Below, piece after piece: positions 23,005 to 34,849 of a stretch of DNA of 64,000 nt. Origin of the DNA: Escallonia rubra (taxonomy: Eukaryota; Streptophyta; Magnoliopsida; Escalloniales; Escalloniaceae). The translations under genes and the position numbers were made by a program. The notes beneath the pieces were generated by a model. The model saw only the letters and a list, made by a program, of their open reading frames with translations. It was not told the DNA's origin and ran no database searches. The stretch covers positions 62,001-126,000 of the forward strand of contig JAVXUO010003142.1 in the NCBI GenBank assembly GCA_033065855.1, read 5' to 3'. Each line of letters opens with the position of its first letter. The stretch's first letter is position 1.

Positions 23005-23286
23005 TCATAACTTAAACTTACCAAATAGGTGCAGATAATATTTTCGCATGTCCTCCTCTTTTTCCCACGTGACTTCTTCCACTTCATGATTTTTCCACAA
23101 AACTTTGACTAACGGAATGCTTTTGTTCCTCAAAACTTTCACATCAAAAGCTAAAATCTGCACCGACAACTCTTCATATGACAAATCTGATTGGATTGAT
23201 ATTGGCTCAGGGCTTATCACTTGAGATGGGTCATGTTTATACTTTCGCAACTTAAAAACATGGAACACATCATGTACTCCTTCCAA
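23005..23286 (-). pseudogene. Gypsy integrase C-terminus with chromodomain
   Basis: The frame begins near FHVFKLRKYKHDPSQV, the linker seen after chromovirus integrases. The chromodomain core VLWKNHEVEEVTWEKEEDM lies at about residues 63-81. In the family this module tethers the integrase to histone marks. Just left of it the sequence keeps the 'EFGDQIFLR' piece that normally precedes the polypurine tract. Confidence 0.88.
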
Positions 23287-23313
23287 ATATACAGGTAAGG
23301 CAACTCTCTATGC

Positions 23314-24560
23314 CTAATTCCCAACACGATCCAATATTTCATAAGGGCCAATATATCTCGGTAACAACTTGCCTTTCTTTTTAAATCGCTTTATTCCTTT
23401 GAATGGCGACACATTGAGAAATACAAAATCTCCTACTGAAAATTCCAACTCTCTTCGTCTGTTATTAGCATAACTTTTCTGTCGGCTTTGAGCAGTCAAA
23501 ATCTTTTTTCGAATTTGCTGAATCTTTTCAGTGGTCTCTTGAACTATTTGTGGCCCAATTAAACTCTTTTCTCCGACTTCACTCTAAAAAATTGGTGAGC
23601 GACAGTTTTGTCCATATAGAACTTCATATGGTGTCATACCGATACTAGCTAGATAACTGTTATTATAAGCAAATTCAATCAATGCCAGATGTCGATCCCA
23701 ACTTCCTTTGAAATCTATCACACATGCACGAAGCATATCCTCCAATGTTTGAATAGTCCTCTCAGATTATCCATCAGTCTGAGGATGAAATGCTGGCCTT
23801 GCAAATTTTTCCAGAAATGAAATGTGAATCTTGGATCTTTATCACTTAAAATACCTACTGGTATTTCCTGCAATTGAAATATTTCTTGTACATACACTCG
23901 GGCTAATTTATCCAATGAGTACGTCTTAAGTACATGTAGGAAATGAGCAGATTTCGTCAATCTATCCATAATCATCCATACCGAATCATGCCCATCACGG
24001 GTCCTTGACAATCCTGTAACAAAATCCATTGTTATATGATCCCACTTCCATTCGGGTACCGGTAACGGTTCCAATCAATCCGCCGGTCTTTGGTGTTCAG
24101 CTTTCACTTGTTGACATATAATACATCTTGAAACAAAGTCAGCTATTTCTCGTTTCATGTTATTCCACTAGTAATTATATTTCAAATCTCGATGCATCTT
24201 TGTTCCACTTGGGTGCACTGTATACTTTGATTTATGGCCTCTTTCAGTATTTCTCCTTTCAATTCTTCATTATTAGGCACAACTATACTGTCTTTATACC
24301 GTAAAACACCATTAATATCCATAGAAAACTCAGGTTTAAAGGTTCCATCTTTATCCTTCACTTCTCTATGCAACTCCAAATCTCTTTTTTGTTCCTCCTG
24401 GATTCTCTGTAATAACATTGGTTTCACTTGTAAATTTGCAAGAATAATTCATGGCTCAGTAATGGATAATTCCCATGAACAAGCATGCTCAATCAAGTTC
24501 CACTCTTTCACTATTAAGCTAGCAACTTGTACTTTCCTACTTAGTGCATCTGCAACAACA
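23314..24560 (-). pseudogene. Gypsy integrase, broken
   Basis: Pieces read leftward: a zinc-binding region (about 24427-24182, histidine and cysteine pairs incomplete), the core with WKWDHITMDFVTGLSRT and ILSDKDPRF carrying two catalytic Asp (24074-23718), then a frameshift before the catalytic Glu. The C-terminal part (23499-23314) has GDFVFLNVSPFKGIKRFKK, the usual GPY/F-like region. Not functional. Confidence 0.88.
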
Positions 24561-24580
24561 TTAGCTTTACTTGAGTGATA

Positions 24581-25974
24581 CTAAATCGTACAACGATAAT
24601 CATTGAGTACTTTCTTCCACATTCTCTGTCTCATATTCAAATCTTGCTGAGAAAATAAGTATTTCAAACTCTTATGATCAGTAAAAATCTCAAACTCAGC
24701 ACCATACAGATAATGCCTCCACTTTTGCAATGCGAACATAATCGCTGCTAACTCGAGATCATGTGTTGGATAATTCTGTTCATAAGGTTTCAACTTTCTC
24801 AAAGCATAAGCCACAACTTTGTCATCTTGCATCAAAACACAGCCTAATCCTTCCTTTGAAGCATTGTTGTACACCACAAAATTCTTAGTTTCACTCGGCA
24901 AAGTCAAAATTGGAGCTGTAATTTATCTCATTTTTAACTCCCGAAAACTCGCCTCACACTTATCGGTCCACTGATATGGCACTTCCTTCCGTGTCAATGT
25001 GGACAATGGTGCAGCTATCCTTGAAAAATCTTGTACAAATTGACGATAATACCCCGCTAATCCCAAGAAACTTCTAACTTCTACTACATTGTTTGGCATT
25101 TGCCAATTCAAAACAACTTCTATTTTAGACGGGTCAACAGTTACCCCAGCTTCAGACACTATATGACCTAAGAAGGCCACTTGCTTTAACCTAAATTCAC
25201 ATTTACTGAACTTAACATACAATCATGTCGTACTTGCTGTACAATCCTCAAATGACGCCCATGCTTCTCTGTACTTTTTGAATATACCAAAATATCATCG
25301 ATAAAAACTAGTACAAAATGATCTAAAAACTTCTTAAAAATTCGATGCATTAAGTCCATAAAGGTTGCAGGAGAATTCGTCAATCCAAACGGCATGACAA
25401 CAAATTCATAATGTGCATACCTTGTACGAAAAGCTGTCTTTAGAATATCTTCCTCTCTTATCCTCAATTGATGGTATCCAGATCTCAAGTCCAACTTTGA
25501 AAATACCACTGTCCCTGGTAACTGATCAAACAAATCATCTATATGTGGTAGTGGATACTTATTTTTTATTGTCACTCTATTCAACTACCGGTAATCCATG
25601 CACAACCTCATTGTACTATCTTTCTTTTTAACAAATAAAATTGGGGCTCCCCATGATGATACACTAGGTCGAATAAACCCCTTATCCAGTAATTCTTGTA
25701 ACTTCGACTTTAACTCCCTCAATTCAGTCGAAGCCATCCTATACGATACTTTTGAAATTGGGGCTGTTCCCAACAACAATTCTATCACAAATTCCATTTC
25801 CCGCTCAACCGGTAATGTTGTTACATCCTCAAGGAATACATCCACAAATTCATTTACTACAGGTACGTCTTTTATTTTAACATTTTCTTTCTGCTTTTCC
25901 ACCATATAAGCTAAATATCCCATACAACCTCTAGAGAGTAACTTCTCTGCTCGAATAGCTGAAATAATATCCAT
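24581..25974 (-). pseudogene. Gypsy reverse transcriptase and RNase H
   Basis: RT runs 25974-24923 with [15 protein letters not shown] then a TAG (about 25583), [30 protein letters not shown] and the catalytic [10 protein letters not shown] frameshift near 25200 precedes the thumb ([31 protein letters not shown]). RNase H (24907-24581) retains [16 protein letters not shown], where the first Asp of the usual D-A-S is Asn, plus [19 protein letters not shown] and [10 protein letters not shown]. Confidence 0.92.
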
Positions 25975-25998
25975 ATCCCCATCCCCATTCTTTCTACC

Positions 25999-26718
25999 TT
26001 AGAACTTACATAATTCTCCATTAAATGTAGTAAATGTCACAACCTTATGAAAACAATCTAGTGATACCCGATTAGATAACCAGTCCATCCCCAACAATAT
26101 ATTAAATCCCCTCATAGGCAAAACAATCAAGTCAGCATATAGCGTATGCTCACCCACAATCATTGCACAAGATTTATATATCAGACTAACTAGAGTACTT
26201 TCTCCCATATGAGTACCAACTTTCAACACATATGGTAGCAACTCAGATTCTTGGGGTAGCATGGGCACCGTATATGATGAAATGAACGAATGGGTAGAAC
26301 TATGATCAAATAGTACTCTAGCAGCACATTGAAAAATAGTGAGTTTACCTTCAATAACTCTGCTAGCATCTCGAACCTCTTGAGATTCCAATGCATATGC
26401 TAGTCCTTGCACTCTTGGCTTCTCAGCATTCCCTTGCAGATTCCCTCTACCCTGGTTATCTCGAGGCACAATTTGATTTCCAGAATAAGGGCAATTTCTC
26501 AGAATTTGTCCAGGCTGAGCACACCTACTATACAAACCCATCTTTCTACGACATTCATTCTCTGTATGTCCAGTCCAATTATAATATGTACATCGCTCTC
26601 CAATTCTTGCGTGCTTTGATGGTCGCGTGCTTGATATCTCAGTCTGATTTCTCCTTTTATTATTGTCACATGCGGATGATGCTGCAAAGCTAGCTTGACT
26701 ACCAGTATAACCACTCAT
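25999..26718 (-). pseudogene. Gypsy protease region and gag zinc knuckle
   Basis: The 239-codon frame has a knuckle CTYYNWTGHTENEC in which the second Cys is replaced, an aspartic protease motif VLFDHSSTHSFIS (family norm DSGATHSF, so the Ser after the Asp is lost) and the C-terminal FNILLGMDWLSN. It joins gag upstream and RT downstream. Confidence 0.87.
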
Positions 26719-27654
26719 TTGATTACCTCGACCTCTTCCCTGACCGTTTCCATAGAAATTACGATTTCTTCCTTATAAAGCCCTTTGTAAATTTCTCTGC
26801 AAATATTCCCTTGACCCCTTCCACCAGGGTTCACATTCCCATTGTTACGATTTCCCTATTCACCTATGATGGTGCTCTAAATGTTTCTGTATCAACATTC
26901 TTTTGCTCTTCCAAATCATTCTCAATAGCCAATGCTTTATCAACGACTGCCATATAAGTTTATAAGTGCAAAGGGATTAACTTATCCCGAAGATCCTTAT
27001 TCAAACCTTTAACAAACTTTCTTACTTTTCTTTCTTCTGTAGCCACCAGATGCGGACAAAATCTATCTAAATCAGTCAATTGTGATTCATAAGTTAATAC
27101 CGACATATTTCGTTGTTCAAACTTTATAAATTTTACTTCTCTTTTCTCTTGGGTCATCGCTGAAACATACTTATTAGTGAACTCCCTTTTAACGTTTTCC
27201 CAAGTCAATGGGACTCATTCCTGCTTCCGCTTCATAGATAACAATTTCCACCATCTTTCTGCACTAGCCTCTAGCATAAAGCTAGTATACACCAATCTAT
27301 GAGAATTCGGAATCCTAGCAGTATCAAGAATTTTCTTCGCTCTAGCCAACCATTCCTCGACTATCGTTGGATCAGGCTTCCCGAAGAATGGGTTCTTTAT
27401 CAATTTAACAAACTTATCAAGGGCAAGACCACTTTCATCCAACACCTGAGCAGTATTCAACATCTCTTGGGGTTGCTCGACATGTTGAGCACCTCTAAAC
27501 CTTCATTCACTACTTCTTGCACATTTGTATTTACAGGGAGATTTCCACTCATTTGTCTCATTTCATCTACAACTTGTTGGAGCATCTGACAAGCATCCAG
27601 TAATTTATTAGTCACATGATTATTATTTCCAATGGAGTTGTAATTACACTCCAA
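26719..27654 (-). pseudogene. Gypsy gag (capsid domain)
   Basis: The retrotransposon gag domain is recognisable: KNPFFGKPDPTIVEEWLARA (27463-27215), then after a stop LTWENVKREFTNKYVSAM and ERKVRKFVKGLNKDLRDKL (27208-26960). The N-terminal frame (27654-27457) runs into LTR sequence at the right, so the natural start is missing. Confidence 0.85.
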
Positions 27655-27870
27655 AACCTGAGGTTAGTTTTATGGTAAAATCCTAGTCAATTTTTTTTAT
27701 TTGACCTTTAGTGACGAATTTTTGAGCATTGATTTTTTTTTTCCTAATCTTTAGCGATAATTTTTAGGAACTATAAACTATAAATCGATGATAGAAGTTA
27801 TAAGCGATACTGATTTTAGTCTTTAGTGACAACTACCGTGACCAAAATTTTATTGGCAATTTTTAGCGAC
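27645..27870 (+). repeat. LTR start fragment, same family as the solo LTR at 10173
   Basis: TGTAATTACACTCCAAAAC... aligns with TGTAACACCCCAAAAC at 10173, including the repeated 'tttagcgac' words and 'accgtgaccaaaatttta' (10350 versus 27835). It is older and more diverged, cut at about 27875, and directly abuts the Gypsy gag. Confidence 0.7.
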
Positions 27871-27875
27871 AAAAG

Positions 27876-28660
27876 TCTCAGTCGTCTTGATGGGCACGAC
27901 TGAAGAGCAGGAGCTGATCGCCCAGCCAAAGAAAGATTTCGAAGTCTTCGGGCTTAAGGAGCTCGCACAACTCCAAATGTTAAACCTAAAACGCGCTTGA
28001 GTTTAAATTGTTATTTTCCCTTTTGATTTTAATTCTATGCATATCTATATTATAGGTCTTGTGCTCAGTGCTAAAGGATGCCTATAGGATGATCCATAGT
28101 CTTAAGGACGTGGTTGTCCACTTATTAAGACTTACTAGAGGTGTACGAGCCGTCGACAAAAATGACTACGGTACCTACCTCTACTCCCTCGATGCCACCT
28201 TCGAGAGGTAGGTCGAGTGGACGACAGAGCTCCACAGAGCCCGTGACCCTACTGCTGCCACTCAGATTCTTATAGGAGGGGCTTCGGAACTTTGAAAGGG
28301 AAGTCGGGTGAAGACAAGGTCGTCGAGTCGAACATCCATGAAGAAGGTGAGCCAACTGGAGTCGCCACCGTCTAAGGGCAAGGAAGTTGCCACATGGAGC
28401 AAAACGAAAGCCCCAACCCTTCCACCAAAGCAGAGACACAAATCCTCTTGGATTGCCTTCGTCTTTCATAAGACCTACAAGAATCCTCGACCTAGTAAAG
28501 TTATGGTAGTGGAGTCGTCCCCCGATCCCGAAGGTGAGGAGGAAGAATATGAAGATGATGAGGAACCCCTCGGGACCGGCGACGAGGAGGAGGCCAGCCC
28601 GAAGAAGACCGGGGAGGTTGATGAGTTTGGCTTAGAGTAGTTAGATTAGGCCTTAGAATT
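27876..28660 (+). pseudogene. Unidentified retroelement ORF end, acidic tail
   Basis: The + frame 28308-28640 encodes about 110 residues with a basic Ser/Lys-rich start and an acidic tail (GEEEEYEDDEEPLGTGDEEE). It resembles the C-terminal end of accessory ORFs in Tat-type Gypsy elements, inferred mainly from its position beside a Tat ORF fragment at 29280-29493. No domain recognised. Confidence 0.4.
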
Positions 28661-29493
28661 CTTAAGGAACTATATCAAACTAGAATGTGATACACACTAT
28701 TATTTTTTTGTTTTTATTTCAAGTTAATGATTTTGTTTAGTTAATCCTATGTTAACGATTGTCTAATTATATGTTCACACGCATTCACAGAAAGAAAGGA
28801 GGTTGGCCTAGAACTAGATTGAAAAAAATTGAGATTGAATTGAGTTACTTGAACAGGTATAGGGTTTGGCCTAAAAATAGGCAAGCCCTGTCAAATTTTT
28901 ACAAGCACTGACTAACCGGCCGATTAGTCAGTGGCTACATCCAATTTTGAAGGCAAATTGGATGGTTGGTCACGAACTGAATTAAATTTTATGGTCAAGC
29001 TGGACTGTTGATCAGAGATGATCACATAAAATTCAAATTTTCTAGTAATACCATACGGTTGATTAGAAGAAAATCAATATTTCTGGTAAAGTCAGACGGT
29101 TGATCATTGATTGAAAAAATATTCAAATCAAATAGGAAAGCCGGCCGGTTTGTCGAAAACTGTCTGGTTCTTCTGATAACATTTTCTAATTCTTTTGATT
29201 TTCTAATCCCATATCTATAGAACTTAGGGCTCTCTCATTATATATTCAGGACTCATCCTTTCAGAGGGGCATTCAACTTTCATTCTATCAAAAGAACACA
29301 TTCCCACGATCTTTGAGCTCCAATTCCAAGCCTTTGTTGATTCGTTCAACAAGATCAAACACATTCATATTGATGGATGATTCAATCTAAGGTCTGTGAT
29401 GAGTCTGCCGAATGTGGTTGTTCATGAAGACATTCTCCTGGCGGCATGCAAATTCTGGGATACCGATGATCTTGTCATTCGATTCGACCTGGA
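28661..29493 (+). pseudogene. Upstream region and N-terminus of a Tat-type antisense ORF (first copy)
   Basis: About 28980-29490 is homologous to about 34850-35330. Both have the 'cggttgatcag/ccggccggtt' rich leader, then TTTCAGAGGGGCATTC, ATCTTTGAGCTCCAA and the start of the ORF (NVVVHEDILLAACKFWD here). The copy is interrupted at 29494 by an LTR-like start TGTAACGCCC. Confidence 0.65.
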
Positions 29494-31978
29494 CTGTAAC
29501 GCCCATAACTTTATTTTTGCCAACGAAACTTTTATGTGTCGAAAATTTTTATTGTTCCTTACTTTAAGTATAAAAAAATTAGCCTTTTAAAGGAATTTGG
29601 GTGAGACGAGAAAATAGTTAAGTGCGAGGGGGATCTTTAGAAATTTCCAAACTAGGGCAACCATATATAAAGAGAGCCTTGAGAGCGCAGCCGTCTTAGG
29701 AATCTGCTAGGCCTTGTTTCATGTGGAAAAAGAGAGAGAAGGGAGGGGAAACACCAAGCTAGGGCAATGGAGATTCAAGGTAAAAAAATTCTTAGGCCTT
29801 CTCTTTAATTTTAGCCATGATTTGGATGTTTTAAAGCTATTTTGGTATGTAAATTCAGTGATTGTTGGTGTCTTTGTGAGAGGGTTAATGAGTGAATGGG
29901 GGTTGCCCATGATGTAGGTGATTTGTGCGGTAATGGTGTTGTGTTGTTTGTAAATTGGATGATAATGGGTTATGCGGGTAATGGCATGGGAAAAAGGGGA
30001 ACTGCCGAGGACAGCCGTGTGAGGGCTGTTACGGCAGTGTGTAGGGGTGTTTGTGTGCGTGAAAGGGAAGGGGGAATGCTGCTGCTGTGATTTTTTTTTA
30101 CGTGTAAAAGTGGAAAAAGAGAGAAGAAAGGATTGACGTGTGGGCAACCGTGTAAGGGGCTATTGGCGTGGTATTGTTGGCCGTGTAGTGGTGCGTTGGG
30201 GGTTACTGATGTGAGGGAAAAAGGGGAAGGGAAGGGGCTGCCATGGGGCAGCCGTAAGGGTGCTGTGTAGTGATCAGAGGTTGTCTAACGAGCATAGTAT
30301 TATTTGACTAAGTGATGCCACTCATTGTGATAAGAGGTTGGGAGTTGCTTCGGCTATAAGCCAATGAGGTAAGGACAATGCGGTTCTATTATGCTAAGTC
30401 ATTGTTTCGATTAGCATGCCATGTTGATGATGTTTTGTTGGACTCTCGTGGTTATGATTTGACACCGGTAATTATTGTGACCGATATTTGTTGATTTGGA
30501 ATTACATTGTTGAGGACTTAAGGTTGAGTAATTTCCCTTAGTTCGCCCCGTTGATGAAGTTTAGTAAGAATAATTCATGTTCTAATATGCTATGATTCGA
30601 TTTGATTAGTATACCTAACGTTGGTGATGATATTGCGTAAAGGTTGTTGTGTGGTTATTGTGAGACGTCAGCGATTATTGATAGACGATATCTCTCATGT
30701 TTGAGAACACCATTGAGGACTTATGTCATACTTCTCCCGAGTCCGCCCTGTGGTTGGTGATGATGTTGTTGAGGTCATTGCGTGTTGTGAAATGTCGGCA
30801 TTTATTGGTAGTTGACATTTCTCTTTTGTAAGAACGTTGTTGAGGGCTTATGGTAAACTTCTCCCAAATCCGCCATGTTGATGATGTTACGTTGAACTCT
30901 TGTTGTTTGGTATGAACACCGGTTGATCTTCTAATCCGGTATTCCTTGTCGAGCTGTGTTCTTGAGGACATAAGGTGGAATAAATTTTCCCTTAGTCCGC
31001 CTCATTGAAGAAGTCCCGCTGCTTGGCTGTAAGGTGGTTAGGGAAAGCACTCTAGATGAGTTCCCTGCTTATTGACAGTGTCTCTTCTATATACTTGAGA
31101 CTGAGATAAACATCCCGCAAAACGGGACATCAATATGAGGAGGATGGCCTGTGAATTATGATCACTGGCCAAAAAGGATGGATGTCGCTCGAGCAGAGTT
31201 TGTCGTGTATGGTCGAGTCCAGTCCGTCGTGTCCACGTTGCATTGCATTTGATTTGATTTTGGTGTTGATGATTTTAATGATTTGCATTTCAATGATGTT
31301 TATCTTTACGACCTTGGATTTTGGGTCCACGTGCATAGTCGGTCAGTCAGTCAGTTCAGTCCATGAGGAGGTGGTACTAATGCTATTCTATTGGGCCTTA
31401 AAGTCGCTCAGTCTAACAAAAGAACACATCGTTTGACAATCATGTTGATGCCGTAAATTTATTGTAACTCTTGACTGATTGCTATCGTTGAGATGATTAT
31501 TATTCCTCCGAGTCTCTTGAATCATTTGTACACGATACTCCACGTGTTGTCTTTACTGGGTGATTTGCGCTCATTCCTTATTTTGTGTTGTGCAGGCCAT
31601 AAGGTTGATCACGGAGAACCCTCTAGAAAGGGGAAATGAAACAAGCTAGAAAAGTTGAGCAAGGGGATCAGTTGAGAAAGGTAAGACAAGCTAGAAATGG
31701 TGAGAATAAGATTAAGCTGCGAGACAGGTTGATAACAGTCACACGACTACCGTCGTATATTAGGTTGTAACTACGGGTGTTAGTTAAAGACCTGAAAATC
31801 TTCCGCTGTAGTACGATGTATGTTTGTAAGAATTTTTTTTGCAAGGACGCATTTTGGAGCGTCTATTAATGATGTATGAGTATGAGGATGTAGTTGCTCT
31901 GTATTCAACACAGGGTTTTGAATGTGATTATGGTCGATAACTCAGCCCGATGATGTCATCAGGGTTGAAGGTGTCGCA
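29494..31978 (+). repeat. LTR-like block beginning TGTAACGCCC
   Basis: TGTAACGCCCATAACTTT at 29494 breaks into the Tat ORF copy and looks like a plant Gypsy LTR start. Inside are repeated 'ttgaggacttaaggt...cccttagtccgcc' words (30500-31000) and no coding domain. The right end is uncertain (perhaps ...GGTGTCGCA near 31978). No target duplication seen, so the boundaries are tentative. Confidence 0.4.
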
Positions 31979-33919
31979 CCAAATACGAGTATGATCATTT
32001 AAAGATCATTTCAAAGCCATCATTATAAAATAAAACGATGACTTTCCCAAAAGGTTTCAAAACGAACCTTAATACTTCAAAGGGGAATAAGGAAAGGGTT
32101 TCAGACAATAACAAATAGTTTAATCACAATATAGAGATGAGTTTAACTCAATCCCCATCAATCAGATAATAAGATATTCATTTGAACATCATTCTCAAAA
32201 CAATCATTGTAAGATACAATGTAAACAAATTCAAAGATATTGATCCTGGGCAGAAGCAATGTCATTCAGGCAATGCAGAGAAAGTTTACATATGCATAAT
32301 GTACGATAACTAGACCTTCTCATTAAGGTTCTAACCTTGCATAATTACGCAGGTTCAGACCCCTTATAACGCCTCTCCACATAACAAATTCACATGTCAA
32401 CATTGAAAACAACGATCATAGAATCAACAAGAAATTCACTGCTTAACATGCAATACAATGAGCACCAATATGAATTAAAAAATAATCGAAAAAATTAAGG
32501 TTTCAATAACAATTAAGCATACTGGTATAATTCATAACTCAGATTCTCAGAATAACCACAAACAAATAGTAAGAACAATTACGAACATTTATCGAATTTA
32601 AGCACAATACTTCAACACAAGAACTATCACAAACAAATACCAAGAACGATTACTGACAGATATCGAATTTAGGAACAAAAATTCAGAAGAAGGAAAGCAA
32701 ACAATTATCGAATTTACTCAGCATGCAATAAAAGGCGAGCATCAATAAGATTTCCAAATAACATATATTAAGTTCAATATTAGGGTTTCCTTGGAAATAA
32801 CATGCTGACATCAATGCATATCTCACTGTTTGACAACAGTCATAGACAAAGCGAAATGATACTTACGAACACAAGTTACCGAAATTAGGGTTCGGATAGA
32901 AATCCTTTCCCGGGGTTCAGATAGAAACCCTTATTTGGATCTGAAGGTAAGCTAGTCTAACCGGAAAGTCTGTTACTTTAACCTAAACAGAACAATCCAA
33001 TTATAATTATATAGTATATACTACGATATTATGAATTCAATACTAACACACACATGCTCCCAGAACGGTTCCCTCATCGAGTATGTACCAAAAAAACCCC
33101 TCTCATACTTAAATCACCAAAATCGCATTTCTGTTAGTAAAATCACTAAAATATCCTTACCATATGTGAATTTATTCAAAAATACCTTTTATAGGTAAAA
33201 TTACCAAAATACCCCCTGGGTATTCCCGGCACCAGAAATTTCGAAAGCACTTTAAAGCACTATTTTAAACATCTTGAAGTCATTTTTTGGACTAAAAAGT
33301 ATTTTAGAAAATTTTCGCCTGAAAATCCCAAACTAGTGTCTTTACCGAATGCTCACAAGCCGATTCTGCTAAAAATAGCTACTGGGCTCAGAATGGCACG
33401 AAACTTTAGATACTGAAACATATCAATAATTAAGATTTCTCTAAAATTTTCAGACTAAAATAGCTTGATTTACTATACTAAATCATTTAAGAATTCTTTT
33501 TAATCGATACCCTAATTTAGCATCTTGCGCAGATACCAAAAATTCCTAAACAATTCCAGACGTACGTCTCATAAAAATAATGGGGGTCACTGTTTTGGAC
33601 TTTGTCAAATTTTATTCCTAACTTTATAAAAATTCGTATAAAAACTGCCTAAACAATTCCATACTTTCAGTGACACTTACAAACACTATTTCAAATCCAA
33701 CACACACACTATTACACCTTTCGCGCACACAGTTTACCTTCTTCCTCCTACCAAAATACACACTTATACACACACTCACACAACTCACAAACTCACTCTC
33801 TGCCACTCTTCCAACATATAATCCATCCTAAATATATTCTAACATACCTCTAACACAGATAGATCACACACACACACACACACATACACACACACAATGC
33901 CCATAATCACACACACCCG

Positions 33920-33969
<50 letters not shown>

Positions 33970-34468
33970 CTTTGCACTCTGTAAACACACATTAACACTC
34001 GCACTAACATACACGGGCACCCAAACCCCCCCCCCCCAAATACCACACATTTACAAGCTTAACACACATAATTACACCACAACTACACCATAATGCACCC
34101 ACATATCTATGCACACACAGAGGTCACACACACACACATACTCATAGTCCATTCACGACCGCAAAACACACACTCACACTGAAACCCTCCCTCACACTGC
34201 ACATACGCATAATCACTCATAATTCACGGAAATTCACACACAATTACACATAGTCCACACTCCATTGTCCCGTAACCAACACAAACAAAAAATGCTCTAA
34301 ATACACACTGAAAACATAGACGACTCACCCTATATTCACAGACTGAAATTGCACACTAAAGAGCAAAGGAATTACCCCCGAAGAACCCTCTCAGATCTCT
34401 CTTCTTTCCTTTATTTCTTCTTCCTTCTCTGTTCTTCTTTTGTTCTTTTTACTGTTTCTTTTCTATTT

Positions 34469-34504
<36 letters not shown>

Positions 34505-34820
34505 TTGTTTACTGTTCACCCGCATTTCCTCTTTAATCCTTTTTGTTTTTTAAACATACCGTTAGTTTATAATTTAAATGATTAGTCACCCAAAAATTAA
34601 AGTAGGAGCTGTCACCATCTTATGATCCATTTTTCCAAAAATTGACACATAATGCCTAACTTTCAAAATTTGCAATTTAGGCTCCAAATTTTTCCAAAAT
34701 TACAAAATGCCCCAAAAGTTTTTAAAATTACATTTTGACCCAAAATTGTTTTAAGTTCCCATATTCTACTAATACCTGAGCATTGCTCAAAATTAATGCA
34801 CGTTTATTTTTCGGGTCACC
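31979..34820 (-). repeat. Probable LTR-derived block in reverse orientation
   Basis: AT-rich sequence with long (CA)n and (CT)n tracts and no coding domain. On the - strand it resembles the leader-rich middle of plant Gypsy LTRs. It lies between the two Tat ORF copies. Ends not resolved. Confidence 0.35.
33863..33965. repeat. (CA)n microsatellite
   Basis: Uninterrupted (CA) runs at about 33866-33884 and 33920-33965. Further CA-rich sequence continues to 34240, and a (CT)n run of about 26 bases sits at 34473-34499. Confidence 0.95.
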
Positions 34821-34849
34821 AGTAGTTATTTTAAACTACTCAAAATTAC

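Larger units (their letters stand above)
22990..27655 (-). mobile_element. Ty3/Gypsy chromovirus (Tekay/Del-like), minus strand, decayed
   Basis: Reading leftward from 27655: gag, zinc knuckle, protease, RT, RNase H, integrase and a C-terminal chromodomain, the chromovirus order. The lineage is suggested by the chromodomain after integrase and the gag and RT motifs. The 5' end is replaced at about 27645 by an LTR fragment of another element, and no recognisable LTR pair remains. Stops and frameshifts occur throughout. Confidence 0.9.

Noticed and set aside
33864..34046. 60-codon minus-strand frame rich in Cys and Val
   Set aside because: Translation of a (CA)n tract.
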